Assembly (NCBI GenBank): GCA_023427985.1
Contig: JAEYZM010000029.1
Coordinates: forward strand, 1-64,000
Direction: 5' to 3'
Origin: Bacteroidota bacterium
GTDB lineage: Bacteria; Bacteroidota; Bacteroidia; Sphingobacteriales; Sphingobacteriaceae
Length of the DNA stretch: 64,000 bases
Positions within the stretch are counted from its first letter, which is position 1; the number at the start of each line of letters is the position of its first letter. Of this stretch, positions 35,302 to 43,106 are shown in pieces. The notes beneath the pieces are model-generated. The model was not told the DNA's origin. It searched no databases and saw nothing but the letters and a program-made list of their open reading frames with translations. The position numbers and the translations under genes were made by a program.

Positions 35302-35958
35302 ATGTTAGATAAGAACGGAATCGCAAAAAGAATTGCACAAGAATTAAAAGATGGTATGTATGTAAATTTAGGCATCGGCATACCAACACTTGTAGCAAAT
35401 TACATACCTGAAGGAATAAATGTAGTATTACAATCTGAAAACGGATTATTAGGTATGGGGCCATTTCCATTTGAAGGGGAGGAAGATGCCGATTTAATTA
35501 ATGCGGGTAAGCAAACGATTACTACATTACCAGGATCGTCAATATTCGATTCGGCAATGAGTTTCGGAATGATTCGAGCACAGAAAGTTGATTTAACAAT
35601 TCTTGGTGCTATGGAGGTTTCAGAGAATGGGGATATAGCGAACTGGAAAATTCCAGGTAAGATGGTGAAAGGAATGGGAGGGGCTATGGATTTAGTAGCA
35701 TCGGCAAAAAATATAATTGTTGCAATGCAACATGTAAACAAAGTGGGTGAATCGAAATTATTAAGTGAATGTACTTTACCTCTAACTGGTATAAGATGTG
35801 TTAAAAAAATCGTAACTGAATTAGCTGTATTAGAAGTATTGCCTGAAGGTGGTTTTTTACTACTTGAAACAGCGCCAGGTGTGAGTGTAGAAGATGTTAA
35901 GACTGCTACTGAAGGTAAGTTAATCATCTCAGATTCCGTAAAATCAATGTCTATATAA
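35302..35958 (+). CDS. scoB: 3-oxoacid CoA-transferase subunit B
   Basis: 218 residues. Family I CoA-transferase beta motifs: MYVNLGIGIPTLVANYIPEG, the catalytic-Glu motif LQSENGLLGMGPFPFEGEED (Glu near residue 48 forms the acyl-CoA thioester), LPGSSIFDSAMSFGMIR and GKMVKGMGGAMDLV. Complete and apparently active. Partner of scoA, from which the membrane-protein gene divides it. Confidence 0.96.
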   Translation: MLDKNGIAKRIAQELKDGMYVNLGIGIPTLVANYIPEGINVVLQSENGLLGMGPFPFEGEEDADLINAGKQTITTLPGSSIFDSAMSFGMIRAQKVDLTILGAMEVSENGDIANWKIPGKMVKGMGGAMDLVASAKNIIVAMQHVNKVGESKLLSECTLPLTGIRCVKKIVTELAVLEVLPEGGFLLLETAPGVSVEDVKTATEGKLIISDSVKSMSI

Positions 35959-35963
35959 ATTTG
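35956..35963 (+). promoter_or_regulatory. Bacteroidota -7 element (TAAATTTG) of the GT2-methyltransferase operon
   Basis: TAAATTTG overlaps the scoB stop codon and lies 9 nt before the ATG at 35973, predicting a leader of about 5 nt. No -33 TTG at standard spacing. Confidence 0.5.
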
Positions 35964-35972
35964 ACGCTCCGT

Positions 35973-36902
35973 ATGAAAACTAGCATAATAATACCTATTT
36001 ATAACGAAGAAGGAAACATTAATAACCTGTATCAAAGACTTACAAATGTCTTATCAGAACTAAATTCTACAATAGAATATATTTTCATCAACGATGGGAG
36101 TAAAGATAAATCTATTGATTTAATAAAGTCTTTAGCTCAAAATGACTCAAATGTAAAATACATAAATTTTAGTCGGAATTTTGGTCATCAAATTGCTGTT
36201 ACTGCAGGTCTCGATAAGGCAAGCGGTGATCGAATAGTTATCATCGATGCCGACTTACAAGACCCACCTGAATTGATTCTTGAAATGTATAAAAAAATGG
36301 ATGAGGGTTATGAAGTAGTTTATGCAAAACGTAAAGCAAGAAAAGGTGAGAGCTGGTTGAAATTATTCACAGCAAAGATGTTTTATCGAATTTTAAAGTC
36401 TATTACTTCTGTAAACATTCCTGTTGATACAGGTGATTTTAGAATCATGGACAGAAAAATTGTAGATGTACTAAAAGAGATGCCTGAACAACAGAAGTTT
36501 TTACGTGGACAAATTTCATGGATAGGGTTTAATCAAACCTATGTTGAATATGAAAGAGACGAACGATTTGCTGGCGAAACAGGTTATACCTATAAAAAAA
36601 TGATTCGTTTTGCATTAGATGGTATTACTTCATTTTCAAACTTTCCTCTAAAGTTCGCAAGTATATGCGGATTTATAGTTTCTGGAATTGCTTTTATTGT
36701 AATGTTATATGCCTTGTATTCTAGATTTATTTCTAAAGACTATATAGAAGGCTGGACATCTATAATTATCTCCGTTTTATTTTTAGGTGGAATACAATTA
36801 ATTTCAATTGGTATAATAGGTGAGTACATTTCTCGTTTGAGTTCGAACGTAAGAAACAGACCATTATACATAATTAGAGAAAGCAATATAAATGATAACT
36901 AA
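35973..36902 (+). CDS. Polyprenyl-phosphate glycosyltransferase, GT2 (GtrB/DPM1-like)
   Basis: 309 residues from the ATG at 35973 (the upstream TTG is within the promoter element). GT2 motifs: SIIIPIYNEEGNINNLY, FINDGSKDKSI, NFSRNFGHQIAVTAGLDKASGD, VIIDADLQDPPELI with the DAD metal motif, DTGDFRIMDRKIV, and QxxRGxxSWIG-like FLRGQISWIGF. Two C-terminal helices (FASICGFIVSGIAFIVMLYAL, IIISVLFLGGIQLISIGIIG) anchor it. Such enzymes transfer a hexose or related sugar from a nucleotide sugar to undecaprenyl phosphate. It overlaps the methyltransferase gene by 11 bp. Confidence 0.93.
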   Translation: MKTSIIIPIYNEEGNINNLYQRLTNVLSELNSTIEYIFINDGSKDKSIDLIKSLAQNDSNVKYINFSRNFGHQIAVTAGLDKASGDRIVIIDADLQDPPELILEMYKKMDEGYEVVYAKRKARKGESWLKLFTAKMFYRILKSITSVNIPVDTGDFRIMDRKIVDVLKEMPEQQKFLRGQISWIGFNQTYVEYERDERFAGETGYTYKKMIRFALDGITSFSNFPLKFASICGFIVSGIAFIVMLYALYSRFISKDYIEGWTSIIISVLFLGGIQLISIGIIGEYISRLSSNVRNRPLYIIRESNINDN

Positions 36903-37536
36903 AGAAAAACTAGTTCAATATTTAAAAAATAGTGAAGCGAAAAATCTTCAGGGGTTAGCCAAATTAAAAACTATATATAGACCATATATTTGTCCCTTCG
37001 ATGAGATTCTGAATTTAATGCCTGATAATGTAAAGTTGTTTGACATAGGTTGTGGATCTGGTTCATTTCTATCAATAATAAATAACTTTAAGAATTCCGA
37101 TACACTTGCGGGAATTGAAATTTCAGAAAAGTTAGTTCAAGAAGCTAGAACTATTTTATCAAGTAAAATAAAAAATCTAACTATTTTCAAATACGATGGT
37201 AAAAACATTCCTGATGAAATTCATAACTATGAATACATTAGTATGATTGATGTTTTTCATCATATACCCAAAAACATTCAAAAAGAATTTTTAATACAAC
37301 TGTATTCAAAAATGTCTTCAGGTTCCTATCTTTTATTTAAGGATATAGATGCCAGTAGTTTATTTGTATATTTCAATAAACTTCACGATCTGGTCTTATC
37401 CAATGAAATCGGAAATGAGATAAGTACGAATAATGCAATTAAAATACTTAATAATATTGGATTCGAAATGATATACTGTAGCGAAAAATTAATGCTATTA
37501 TATCCTCATTATACCATCCTTGTCAGAAAACCTTAA
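36892..37536 (+). CDS. Class I SAM-dependent methyltransferase
   Basis: 214 residues with the SAM-binding motif I VKLFDIGCGSGSFLSII near residue 45, post-I acidic residue in LAGIEIS, motif II YEYISMIDVFHHIP near residue 117, and motif III-like SSGSYLLFKDID. Substrate unknown; its overlap with the GT2 gene (11 bp) suggests modification of a glycan or lipid intermediate. The 3' end overlaps the convergent HAD phosphatase gene by 39 bp. Confidence 0.87.
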   Translation: MITKEKLVQYLKNSEAKNLQGLAKLKTIYRPYICPFDEILNLMPDNVKLFDIGCGSGSFLSIINNFKNSDTLAGIEISEKLVQEARTILSSKIKNLTIFKYDGKNIPDEIHNYEYISMIDVFHHIPKNIQKEFLIQLYSKMSSGSYLLFKDIDASSLFVYFNKLHDLVLSNEIGNEISTNNAIKILNNIGFEMIYCSEKLMLLYPHYTILVRKP

Positions 37537-38121
37537 TAAAATAGGTTTATTATTTTTTATTAGAAAAGCTTTTGTACTTATCTGAAATAAGGGCATATCG
37601 CTCCATGAATCACTATAAGTTGATTCAATTTCAAACTTATGATTTTTGAGATATTGGTTAAGTCGTTTTAATTTTTCTTCCCCTTTACAATTTTCGCCAT
37701 CAATTTTATAAATCCCTTTGTCGTATTTTAATCGAGTTCCAATAAGTTCTAATCCTAATTGATCTACAACGGGTTTAAGATATAGTTCAGGACTCGCACT
37801 TATACAGATTCTTCTAAGTCCTTCTCTTTGTATATTTAATAAATCAAGGTTGAAATTTTTAGGGTATTCTTTTTGCCAAAACTCTTTTGCTAATTGCTCT
37901 ACATCGGCATAAGAAAAATTATAAAGAAAACCCATGAAAAGCTCTTTGTATTTTTTTGTGTTTATTAATTTACAAAAATGAAATAGTGTAAAAGCGATTT
38001 GAAATAATAAATAAAAACTTCTATGCGGATACTTTTTATATATAAATAAGCAAAATTGAACAAGTGAATCTTTCTTGTAAATCGTTTCGTCAAAATCAAA
38101 TATTAGTAGTTTATTTGACAT
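37498..38121 (-). CDS. HAD-IB family phosphatase
   Basis: 207 residues. Motif I FDFDETIY (Asp9 nucleophile, Asp11), a helical cap (about residues 20-95), motif II CISASPELYLKPV, a Lys in CKGEEKLKRL, and motif IV TYSDSWSDMPLF. This is the HAD-IB (PSP/SerB-like) hydrolase type. It is the last gene of a GT-C/UbiA/HAD operon (11-bp overlap with UbiA). In actinobacteria a phosphatase acts on polyprenyl-phosphoryl-5-phosphoribose after the UbiA-type transferase, so that role is inferred here. Confidence 0.85.
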   Translation of the reverse strand: MSNKLLIFDFDETIYKKDSLVQFCLFIYKKYPHRSFYLLFQIAFTLFHFCKLINTKKYKELFMGFLYNFSYADVEQLAKEFWQKEYPKNFNLDLLNIQREGLRRICISASPELYLKPVVDQLGLELIGTRLKYDKGIYKIDGENCKGEEKLKRLNQYLKNHKFEIESTYSDSWSDMPLFQISTKAFLIKNNKPILLRFSDKDGIMRI

Positions 38122-38992
38122 AAAAACAGAATGCTATATATAAAACCCATAACAACAAACAGAGTTGAATTGGCCTATCTTTATAGATAAGAGTTGTAGG
38201 ATCACCTTCCTTATTGTAGATATTGATTTCTGTTAATTGAATAAATCTATATATCCCATAAATCACAAATATTAAAGAATATTTAAGATAATCATTTCCC
38301 ACATTTGCAATGACATGTTCATCAATGGTATAAAGCGAATACGCAAAAATAGAGATACTTGCAGATGAGAAAATAAATTTGTCTAAAAGCGATACCGTAT
38401 AATTCTCTAATGATTTTCTATGCGAAGCTGACTCATCGTTTAAGGAATTTAATTCACCTTTACGCTTTATAAATGCTAACATTAAGGCTAAAAATAATGT
38501 CACCATCAATATAAAATGAGAGGGCAATACACCTATAGCGAAACATCCTGCAAAAATCCTTAATTCAAATCCAATGGCAATACATAGTGCATCAATAATA
38601 CTAATGTGTTTGAGTTTTAAAGTATATAATAAATTTAAAAGAACATATGCTAGAATTATGAATAAAGTGTTGGTGTTCAAATAAAGATAAGTGATACTTA
38701 TCGACAATGCAATCAATATAGATGCGATTATAATAGCGTTAAATTTGCTTAGTTTACCCGATGGTAATGGTCGATTTCTTTTTCTTGGATGTAGTTTATC
38801 TTTTTCTAAATCAATTATATCATTTAAAATATAGATGAATGAAGCAGAAAATGAAAAAGTAAGAAAAAGTATGATACTCGAAAAAAGATCTTCTGAAATA
38901 AAAAGTTTAAACGAAAAGAACAAAGGTGCGAAAATCAATAAATTTTTAATCCATTGTTTTACGCGAATTTGACTTATAATTATTCCAATCAT
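38111..38992 (-). CDS. UbiA-family prenyltransferase, polyprenyl-phosphate phosphoribosyltransferase-like
   Basis: 293 residues, about nine helices. N-terminal RVKQWIKNLLIFAPLFF and the aspartate-rich motif NDIIDLEKDKLHPRKRNRP (Asn57, Asp58, Asp61, Asp65) followed by LPSG match the subfamily of decaprenyl-phosphate 5-phosphoribosyltransferase (Rv3806c-like), as does the C-terminal GDPTTLIYKDRPIQ. That enzyme moves 5-phosphoribose from PRPP to a polyprenyl phosphate. Quinone or heme UbiA members lack the RxxQWxKN opening. It overlaps the upstream GT-C-like gene by 4 bp (ATGA) and the HAD gene by 11 bp. Confidence 0.88.
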   Translation of the reverse strand: MIGIIISQIRVKQWIKNLLIFAPLFFSFKLFISEDLFSSIILFLTFSFSASFIYILNDIIDLEKDKLHPRKRNRPLPSGKLSKFNAIIIASILIALSISITYLYLNTNTLFIILAYVLLNLLYTLKLKHISIIDALCIAIGFELRIFAGCFAIGVLPSHFILMVTLFLALMLAFIKRKGELNSLNDESASHRKSLENYTVSLLDKFIFSSASISIFAYSLYTIDEHVIANVGNDYLKYSLIFVIYGIYRFIQLTEINIYNKEGDPTTLIYKDRPIQLCLLLWVLYIAFCFYVK

Positions 38993-40665
38993 TTAATTCC
39001 TTTATAGTGATTTCTATTCCCTGTAAATAAGAAGGGCGATTTAGTTGTATCTAAAGATAAATCTTTTTTAATGTATTTAACATTATTTTCAATTAAGCGA
39101 CGCTCAACAGACTCGTATTCCATTTCCACTTCGACATATTTATACTGTTCATTTAGATATTGCATTTCATAAATAACATGTCTAGAAATGTCTTTGTAAT
39201 ACTCTAATTGGCGTTCTATAATGTAATATGAATTTAAAATAAAAGCAATTAAAGTTATGCTTGCGAATATCTTTATTATAGCAGCGTTTAATCTAGATAA
39301 TATAATTAATATTATAATTGGAATTAAGTAAAATTGCGGTATATAACGCGCTACATGCATCCCGTCATTAATCAAACAAGATAGAAAGAGTGTACTTATG
39401 ATGATTAGAAAAATACTGATATCTTTATAGTTGTAGTTAAATATTTTTGGCCTCAAAAAATAATAAACAAGGATAATTAAAGAACCTAATAGAAACATCA
39501 CAATTAAAATGTCGAAATATATAGCTCCAAATCCTGCAATTTCAGAATCTGTACTAAAATATTGGAAATAACTGGTAGAGGTAAACGGCATCCTCGACTT
39601 ATATTCTAAAGGACTACGTGAATATTGAGGATAAGCAAAAACATTTGCAATTATAAAATTATCTAATCTTGTATTTGTGCTATCAAAATTTGCTGGTCTT
39701 TGAATTCTACTAATTAATCCACTATAACTTCCTTTACCCATTAATGGATAAAATGGATGGCCTTTTTCAATCGTATTTTTTGTGTAGGAACTATAGCCCA
39801 CTACAACGACCGATAAAAAATAAACGAATGAAAATGAAATAATAAATTGTTTAATTAAATTTCTATTGTTTATACAGAGGATTAAAAAATAGCCGAATAG
39901 AATTATACTAATATATACGAGATTGCTAAACTTTAAATTAATATAAATAGAAATAGAAAACGCAATCAATAAAAACAATACTTTCGAATGCTGTTCCTTA
40001 TGATATGCGAATAATAATAATAAGATATTAGTAATCATTAATGCCGATATACCATCGACATAAAAACTAAACAATTGACTTAAAGCGATAGGATTTAATG
40101 AAATCGCAAGTGCAGTCAACAACAACAAAAATAAATTTTTGACTATCTTATATTTAATAAATATATAGACCACATTTAAGAATGTGACTAGAATAAGAAT
40201 GCTTGTTAAGATTTTTGCCGCCTGAATTCTCTCTGTTAGTTTCAAAATACTGGATTCAATTATCCAGGCTCCTTGAGTATAATGATGAATCCACATATCA
40301 CTTGCACCTAATTCATTGCTTGTAGACTTAGAGTAAAGCGGATTCCAACCATTGTATAATTTAATAATTGCATCTTGATGATACCATTGACCATCCCAAG
40401 AAGTATCATAAATATCAATTACGAACAGATAAGAAAAATAACAAATCAAACAAAGGATTAACAGTCCAATACTAAAATTTATCCAATTGAATTTGTTATA
40501 ATACAAAACAACAATCGATGTTGTTAATAAAGAATAAATTAATAAATACTTGGGAGTACTAATTTGAAATGCCAAACAGATTAAACTTGTATAATAAGTT
40601 AAAGCTAGAGTTGAGATTAATAATAGTAGGGGATAGAAAAGGACCTCGATTTTAAATATTTTCAT
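38989..40665 (-). CDS. Polytopic membrane protein, GT-C glycosyltransferase-like
   Basis: From the ATG at 40663-40665 the protein has 558 residues with about 12 helices. The first large loop contains YDTSWDGQWYHQDAIIKLYN with acidic/aromatic residues, placed like the GT-C catalytic loop, followed by WIHHYTQGAWIIES. The C-terminus is a short soluble part. It probably uses a polyprenyl-linked sugar outside the membrane; the partner could be the product of the UbiA/HAD pair in the same operon. Assignment to GT-C is by topology and loop only. The in-frame TTG upstream (40674) is in the -7 element. Confidence 0.62.
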   Translation of the reverse strand: MKIFKIEVLFYPLLLLISTLALTYYTSLICLAFQISTPKYLLIYSLLTTSIVVLYYNKFNWINFSIGLLILCLICYFSYLFVIDIYDTSWDGQWYHQDAIIKLYNGWNPLYSKSTSNELGASDMWIHHYTQGAWIIESSILKLTERIQAAKILTSILILVTFLNVVYIFIKYKIVKNLFLLLLTALAISLNPIALSQLFSFYVDGISALMITNILLLLFAYHKEQHSKVLFLLIAFSISIYINLKFSNLVYISIILFGYFLILCINNRNLIKQFIISFSFVYFLSVVVVGYSSYTKNTIEKGHPFYPLMGKGSYSGLISRIQRPANFDSTNTRLDNFIIANVFAYPQYSRSPLEYKSRMPFTSTSYFQYFSTDSEIAGFGAIYFDILIVMFLLGSLIILVYYFLRPKIFNYNYKDISIFLIIISTLFLSCLINDGMHVARYIPQFYLIPIIILIILSRLNAAIIKIFASITLIAFILNSYYIIERQLEYYKDISRHVIYEMQYLNEQYKYVEVEMEYESVERRLIENNVKYIKKDLSLDTTKSPFLFTGNRNHYKGIK

Positions 40666-40671
40666 CGCAAG

Positions 40672-40679
40672 CAAATATA
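40672..40679 (-). promoter_or_regulatory. Bacteroidota -7 element (TATATTTG) of the GT-C/UbiA/HAD operon
   Basis: Minus-strand TATATTTG, 6 nt before the ATG at 40665, predicting a leader of only 2-3 nt. Confidence 0.58.
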
Positions 40680-40690
40680 AAATAATGAAA

Positions 40691-40715
40691 ATAAAAAGAG
40701 CCTCTAAAGAGGCTC
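40691..40715 (-). terminator. Terminator of the small charged-protein gene
   Basis: On the minus strand GAGCCTC (40715-40709) and GAGGCTC (40704-40698) form a perfect 7-bp stem with a TTTA loop, followed by five T. It separates this gene from the glycan operon downstream. Confidence 0.85.
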
Positions 40716-40742
40716 ATATATATAAAATTTCACAACGATGTA

Positions 40743-40958
40743 CTAAAATTCGTCGTCTTCAAAATCGTCGAAGTCATCAAATCCTGTATCTAAATCATCG
40801 ATTCCCATATCTAAATCATCATCTTCATCATCGATAATTCTCGACTTATTTACTTTATCGTCTTTTGGCGAACTGCTGCTCGTCTTGCTTTTACTTGCAC
40901 CAGATTTTGCAGCTGGTTTCGTAGTTTTTTTTTCACTTGCTTTTTTAGGGCTTTTCAT
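40743..40958 (-). CDS. Small bipolar charged protein, function unknown
   Basis: 71 residues, wholly disordered by composition: the first half is Lys/Ser/Ala-rich (KKASEKKTTKPAAKSGASK), the second half almost only Asp/Glu/Gly/Phe (DDEDDDLDMGIDDLD, ending FDDFEDDEF). Its own promoter (TTTG-N21-TAACTTTG) and terminator show it is a real, monocistronic gene. The charge layout suggests a nucleic-acid- or histone-like-protein-binding role, but this is inference. It lies downstream of scpB, whose product also has an acidic tail. Confidence 0.75.
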   Translation of the reverse strand: MKSPKKASEKKTTKPAAKSGASKSKTSSSSPKDDKVNKSRIIDDEDDDLDMGIDDLDTGFDDFDDFEDDEF

Positions 40959-40999
40959 CGGGAATGAACAATTAATTTTTAAACAATCTCAAACTTTGT

Positions 41000-41032
41000 C
41001 AAAGTTAATACAATGATTGAATGCTTTGCAAA
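41000..41032 (-). promoter_or_regulatory. Full Bacteroidota promoter (TTTG-N21-TAACTTTG) of the small charged-protein gene
   Basis: Minus-strand TTTG (41032-41029), 21-nt spacer and TAACTTTG (41007-41000). The leader to the ATG at 40958 is about 38 nt. Confidence 0.65.
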
Positions 41033-41048
41033 TAAATTATAAAAAATA

Positions 41049-41726
41049 TTAGTCCTGATTTTCAGTATCTATTGAGCCTTCAGGCATTTCTTCATCATTG
41101 GTATTCATGTCATTTTCTTCAATTTCCTTTGCTTCTTCGCTAGAAATCGATTCAATATTTTGAACATTTGAATCTTCAGGATTTATTGAATTTTCCAATG
41201 ATTGTATATCTTTTAATTGTGGCAAGTCTTTTACATTTCGTAAACCAAAATGATCCATAAAGCTTTGACTTGTCTCGTATAAAATAGGCTTACCCGGTCC
41301 TGAACTCCTTCCATTAATAGAAATCAAATCCTTTTCTAATAATTTCTGAATGCTATAGTCACAATTTACCCCTCTAATTAATTCTATTTCTGATTTTGTA
41401 ATTGGTTGTTTGTATGCAATTATCGCTAATGTTTCCATTGCGGCTGTCGACAATTTTTTCTTTTCTCTATGAATAATCAACTGATTTAATAAATCGTGAT
41501 ATTCTTTTTTGCTCAAGAATTGATAGCCGTTGCTAATCTCAACTAATTCGAAAACATATTCTTCCGATTGATATTTTTCAACCAAGCCATCTACACTTTC
41601 TTTAATCGCCTCTTCCGTTAACTCTTGCTTTAAATAATTATTAACCAAGGTCTGTAAATCGCTTAATGCAATACTTTGCTCCGAAGCAAATATTAAAGAC
41701 TCTATTAATTTTTCAACCTTTTTCAA
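41049..41726 (-). CDS. scpB: Segregation and condensation protein B, TTG start
   Basis: 225 residues. Two winged-helix domains cover residues 1-165: IESLIFASEQSIALSDLQ, YHDLLNQLIIHREKKKLSTAAMETLAIIAYKQPITKSEIELIRGVN and the GRSSGPGKPILYETSQSFMDHFGL motif. A 50-residue acidic disordered tail follows. ScpB works with ScpA and Smc in chromosome compaction; scpA is not adjacent. The start is a TTG at 41724-41726; there is no ATG in frame upstream before the family N-terminus. Confidence 0.93.
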   Translation of the reverse strand: MKKVEKLIESLIFASEQSIALSDLQTLVNNYLKQELTEEAIKESVDGLVEKYQSEEYVFELVEISNGYQFLSKKEYHDLLNQLIIHREKKKLSTAAMETLAIIAYKQPITKSEIELIRGVNCDYSIQKLLEKDLISINGRSSGPGKPILYETSQSFMDHFGLRNVKDLPQLKDIQSLENSINPEDSNVQNIESISSEEAKEIEENDMNTNDEEMPEGSIDTENQD

Positions 41727-41834
41727 TGTTCTCTATTTTAGCGCAATTAATAAAATGTAATTAATATATACAATAGGTTCTCCAAAAATCAGCAATCTGA
41801 TCCATCTTTATACTTAATACTTTGTACATTGTAC

Positions 41835-42962
41835 TTAATAATTAATTACCTGTTCCTCCATCTGCTCCGGCATAGCTCTATACTCGTATTGCTGATTTCT
41901 CAATTGAGGCTCAAATCCTGCTTGTAAAATTGCTTCCTGTATGCCTTTTGATGTAAACCGATGTGGTGCTCCTGCAGCCGATACAACATTTTCTTCAATC
42001 ATAATCGACCCAAAATCATTCGCCCCTGCATGTAAACATATTTGTGCAATCTCCTTACCAACTGTTAACCAAGATGCCTGAATATTCTCTATATTCGGTA
42101 GCATAATCCTGCTCAAGGCTATCATACGTATATATTCGTCGCCCGTTACATTATTCGTAATGCCACGTATTTTTTTCAATAGCGTACCATCATCCTGAAA
42201 AGGCCAAGGTATAAATGCAATAAAACCTTTCGCACCAGCTGGCTTTTCCGATTGTACTTCTCTGAGCCATACCAGATGTTCAAAGCGTTCTTCTATGGTT
42301 TCAACATGACCAAACATCATGGTGGCCGATGTAGTGAGGCCTAATTGATGTGCTGCACGCATCACGTCCAACCATTCTTTGCCACTGCATTTTCCTTTAG
42401 ATATTAACCTACGCACTCTATCGTTAAGAATCTCGGCCCCAGCACCTGGTAATGAATCCAATCCCGCTGTCATTAATTCTCGCAACACATCGGTATGAGT
42501 CATTTTCTCCAACTTAGCAATATGCGCAATCTCTGGTGGACCTAAGGAGTGTAGTTTTAAGTTTGGATATAATTCTTTTAATTGTTTAAATAAATCTACA
42601 TAATAACTTAATCCTAAGTCAGGGTGATGTCCGCCTTGTAATAAGAGCTGTTCACCACCGTATTTAAATGTTTCTTCTATTTTTACCTTGTATTCTTCGA
42701 TGCTTGTTATATAGGACTCTTCGTGTCCAGGTCTCCTGAAGAAATTACAAAACTTACAATTGGCAATACAAACATTCGTAGTGTTTAGATTTCGATCAAT
42801 AATCCAAGTAACTTTATTCGAATTCTTTTTCTGAATTTTACGTAACTCATTGGCAACATGCATTAAATCAGGTGTTTTAGCATGCTCGTATAGATAAACA
42901 CCTTCTTCTTTACTTAAAAAGTCAAAGTTTAAGGCTCTATCTAATAGTGTGTTTGTATTCAT
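41835..42962 (-). CDS. mqnC: Cyclic dehypoxanthinyl futalosine synthase (radical SAM)
   Basis: 375 residues. The radical-SAM cluster motif is NVCIANCKFCNFF (Cys65, Cys69, Cys72), followed by EQLLLQGGHHPDLGLSYY, LHSLGPPEI, GLDSLPGAGAEIL, TTSATMMFGHVETIEERFEHL and IAFIPWPFQDDGT. This pattern is that of MqnC, which closes the ring of dehypoxanthinyl futalosine in the futalosine route to menaquinone; the related MqnE is less likely. Other mqn genes are not in the window. ATG at 42960-42962 lies 4 nt after a -7 element. Confidence 0.88.
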   Translation of the reverse strand: MNTNTLLDRALNFDFLSKEEGVYLYEHAKTPDLMHVANELRKIQKKNSNKVTWIIDRNLNTTNVCIANCKFCNFFRRPGHEESYITSIEEYKVKIEETFKYGGEQLLLQGGHHPDLGLSYYVDLFKQLKELYPNLKLHSLGPPEIAHIAKLEKMTHTDVLRELMTAGLDSLPGAGAEILNDRVRRLISKGKCSGKEWLDVMRAAHQLGLTTSATMMFGHVETIEERFEHLVWLREVQSEKPAGAKGFIAFIPWPFQDDGTLLKKIRGITNNVTGDEYIRMIALSRIMLPNIENIQASWLTVGKEIAQICLHAGANDFGSIMIEENVVSAAGAPHRFTSKGIQEAILQAGFEPQLRNQQYEYRAMPEQMEEQVINY

Positions 42963-42966
42963 CTTG

Positions 42967-42974
42967 CAAATATA
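42967..42974 (-). promoter_or_regulatory. Bacteroidota -7 element (TATATTTG) of mqnC, near-leaderless
   Basis: Minus-strand TATATTTG followed by CAAG and the mqnC ATG (42962). Predicted transcript start is within one or two bases of the start codon. The rest of the 144-nt gap to 43107 is AT-rich with repeated TTCTGAATT and no other recognisable feature. Confidence 0.58.
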
Positions 42975-43106
42975 TAATTGTAATCATTACCCAATTCTGA
43001 ATTTTGAATTATAAATTCTGAATTCTTAATTTAATCCACATTTATGTAAAAATACATTTTTATACTTTTTAATCTATTTTTACTTTTACAATCAAACAAC
43101 TCTACG

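Noticed and set aside
35400..36035. 211-codon open frame on the minus strand opposite scoB
   Set aside because: It is antisense to a clear CoA-transferase with intact motifs, crosses into the GT2 start, and its translation has no recognisable domain.
33027..40665. Glycan locus as a horizontally acquired genomic island
   Set aside because: Gene junctions are tight, no integrase, IS or tRNA border is present, and base composition looks only slightly more AT-rich, as expected for membrane proteins.
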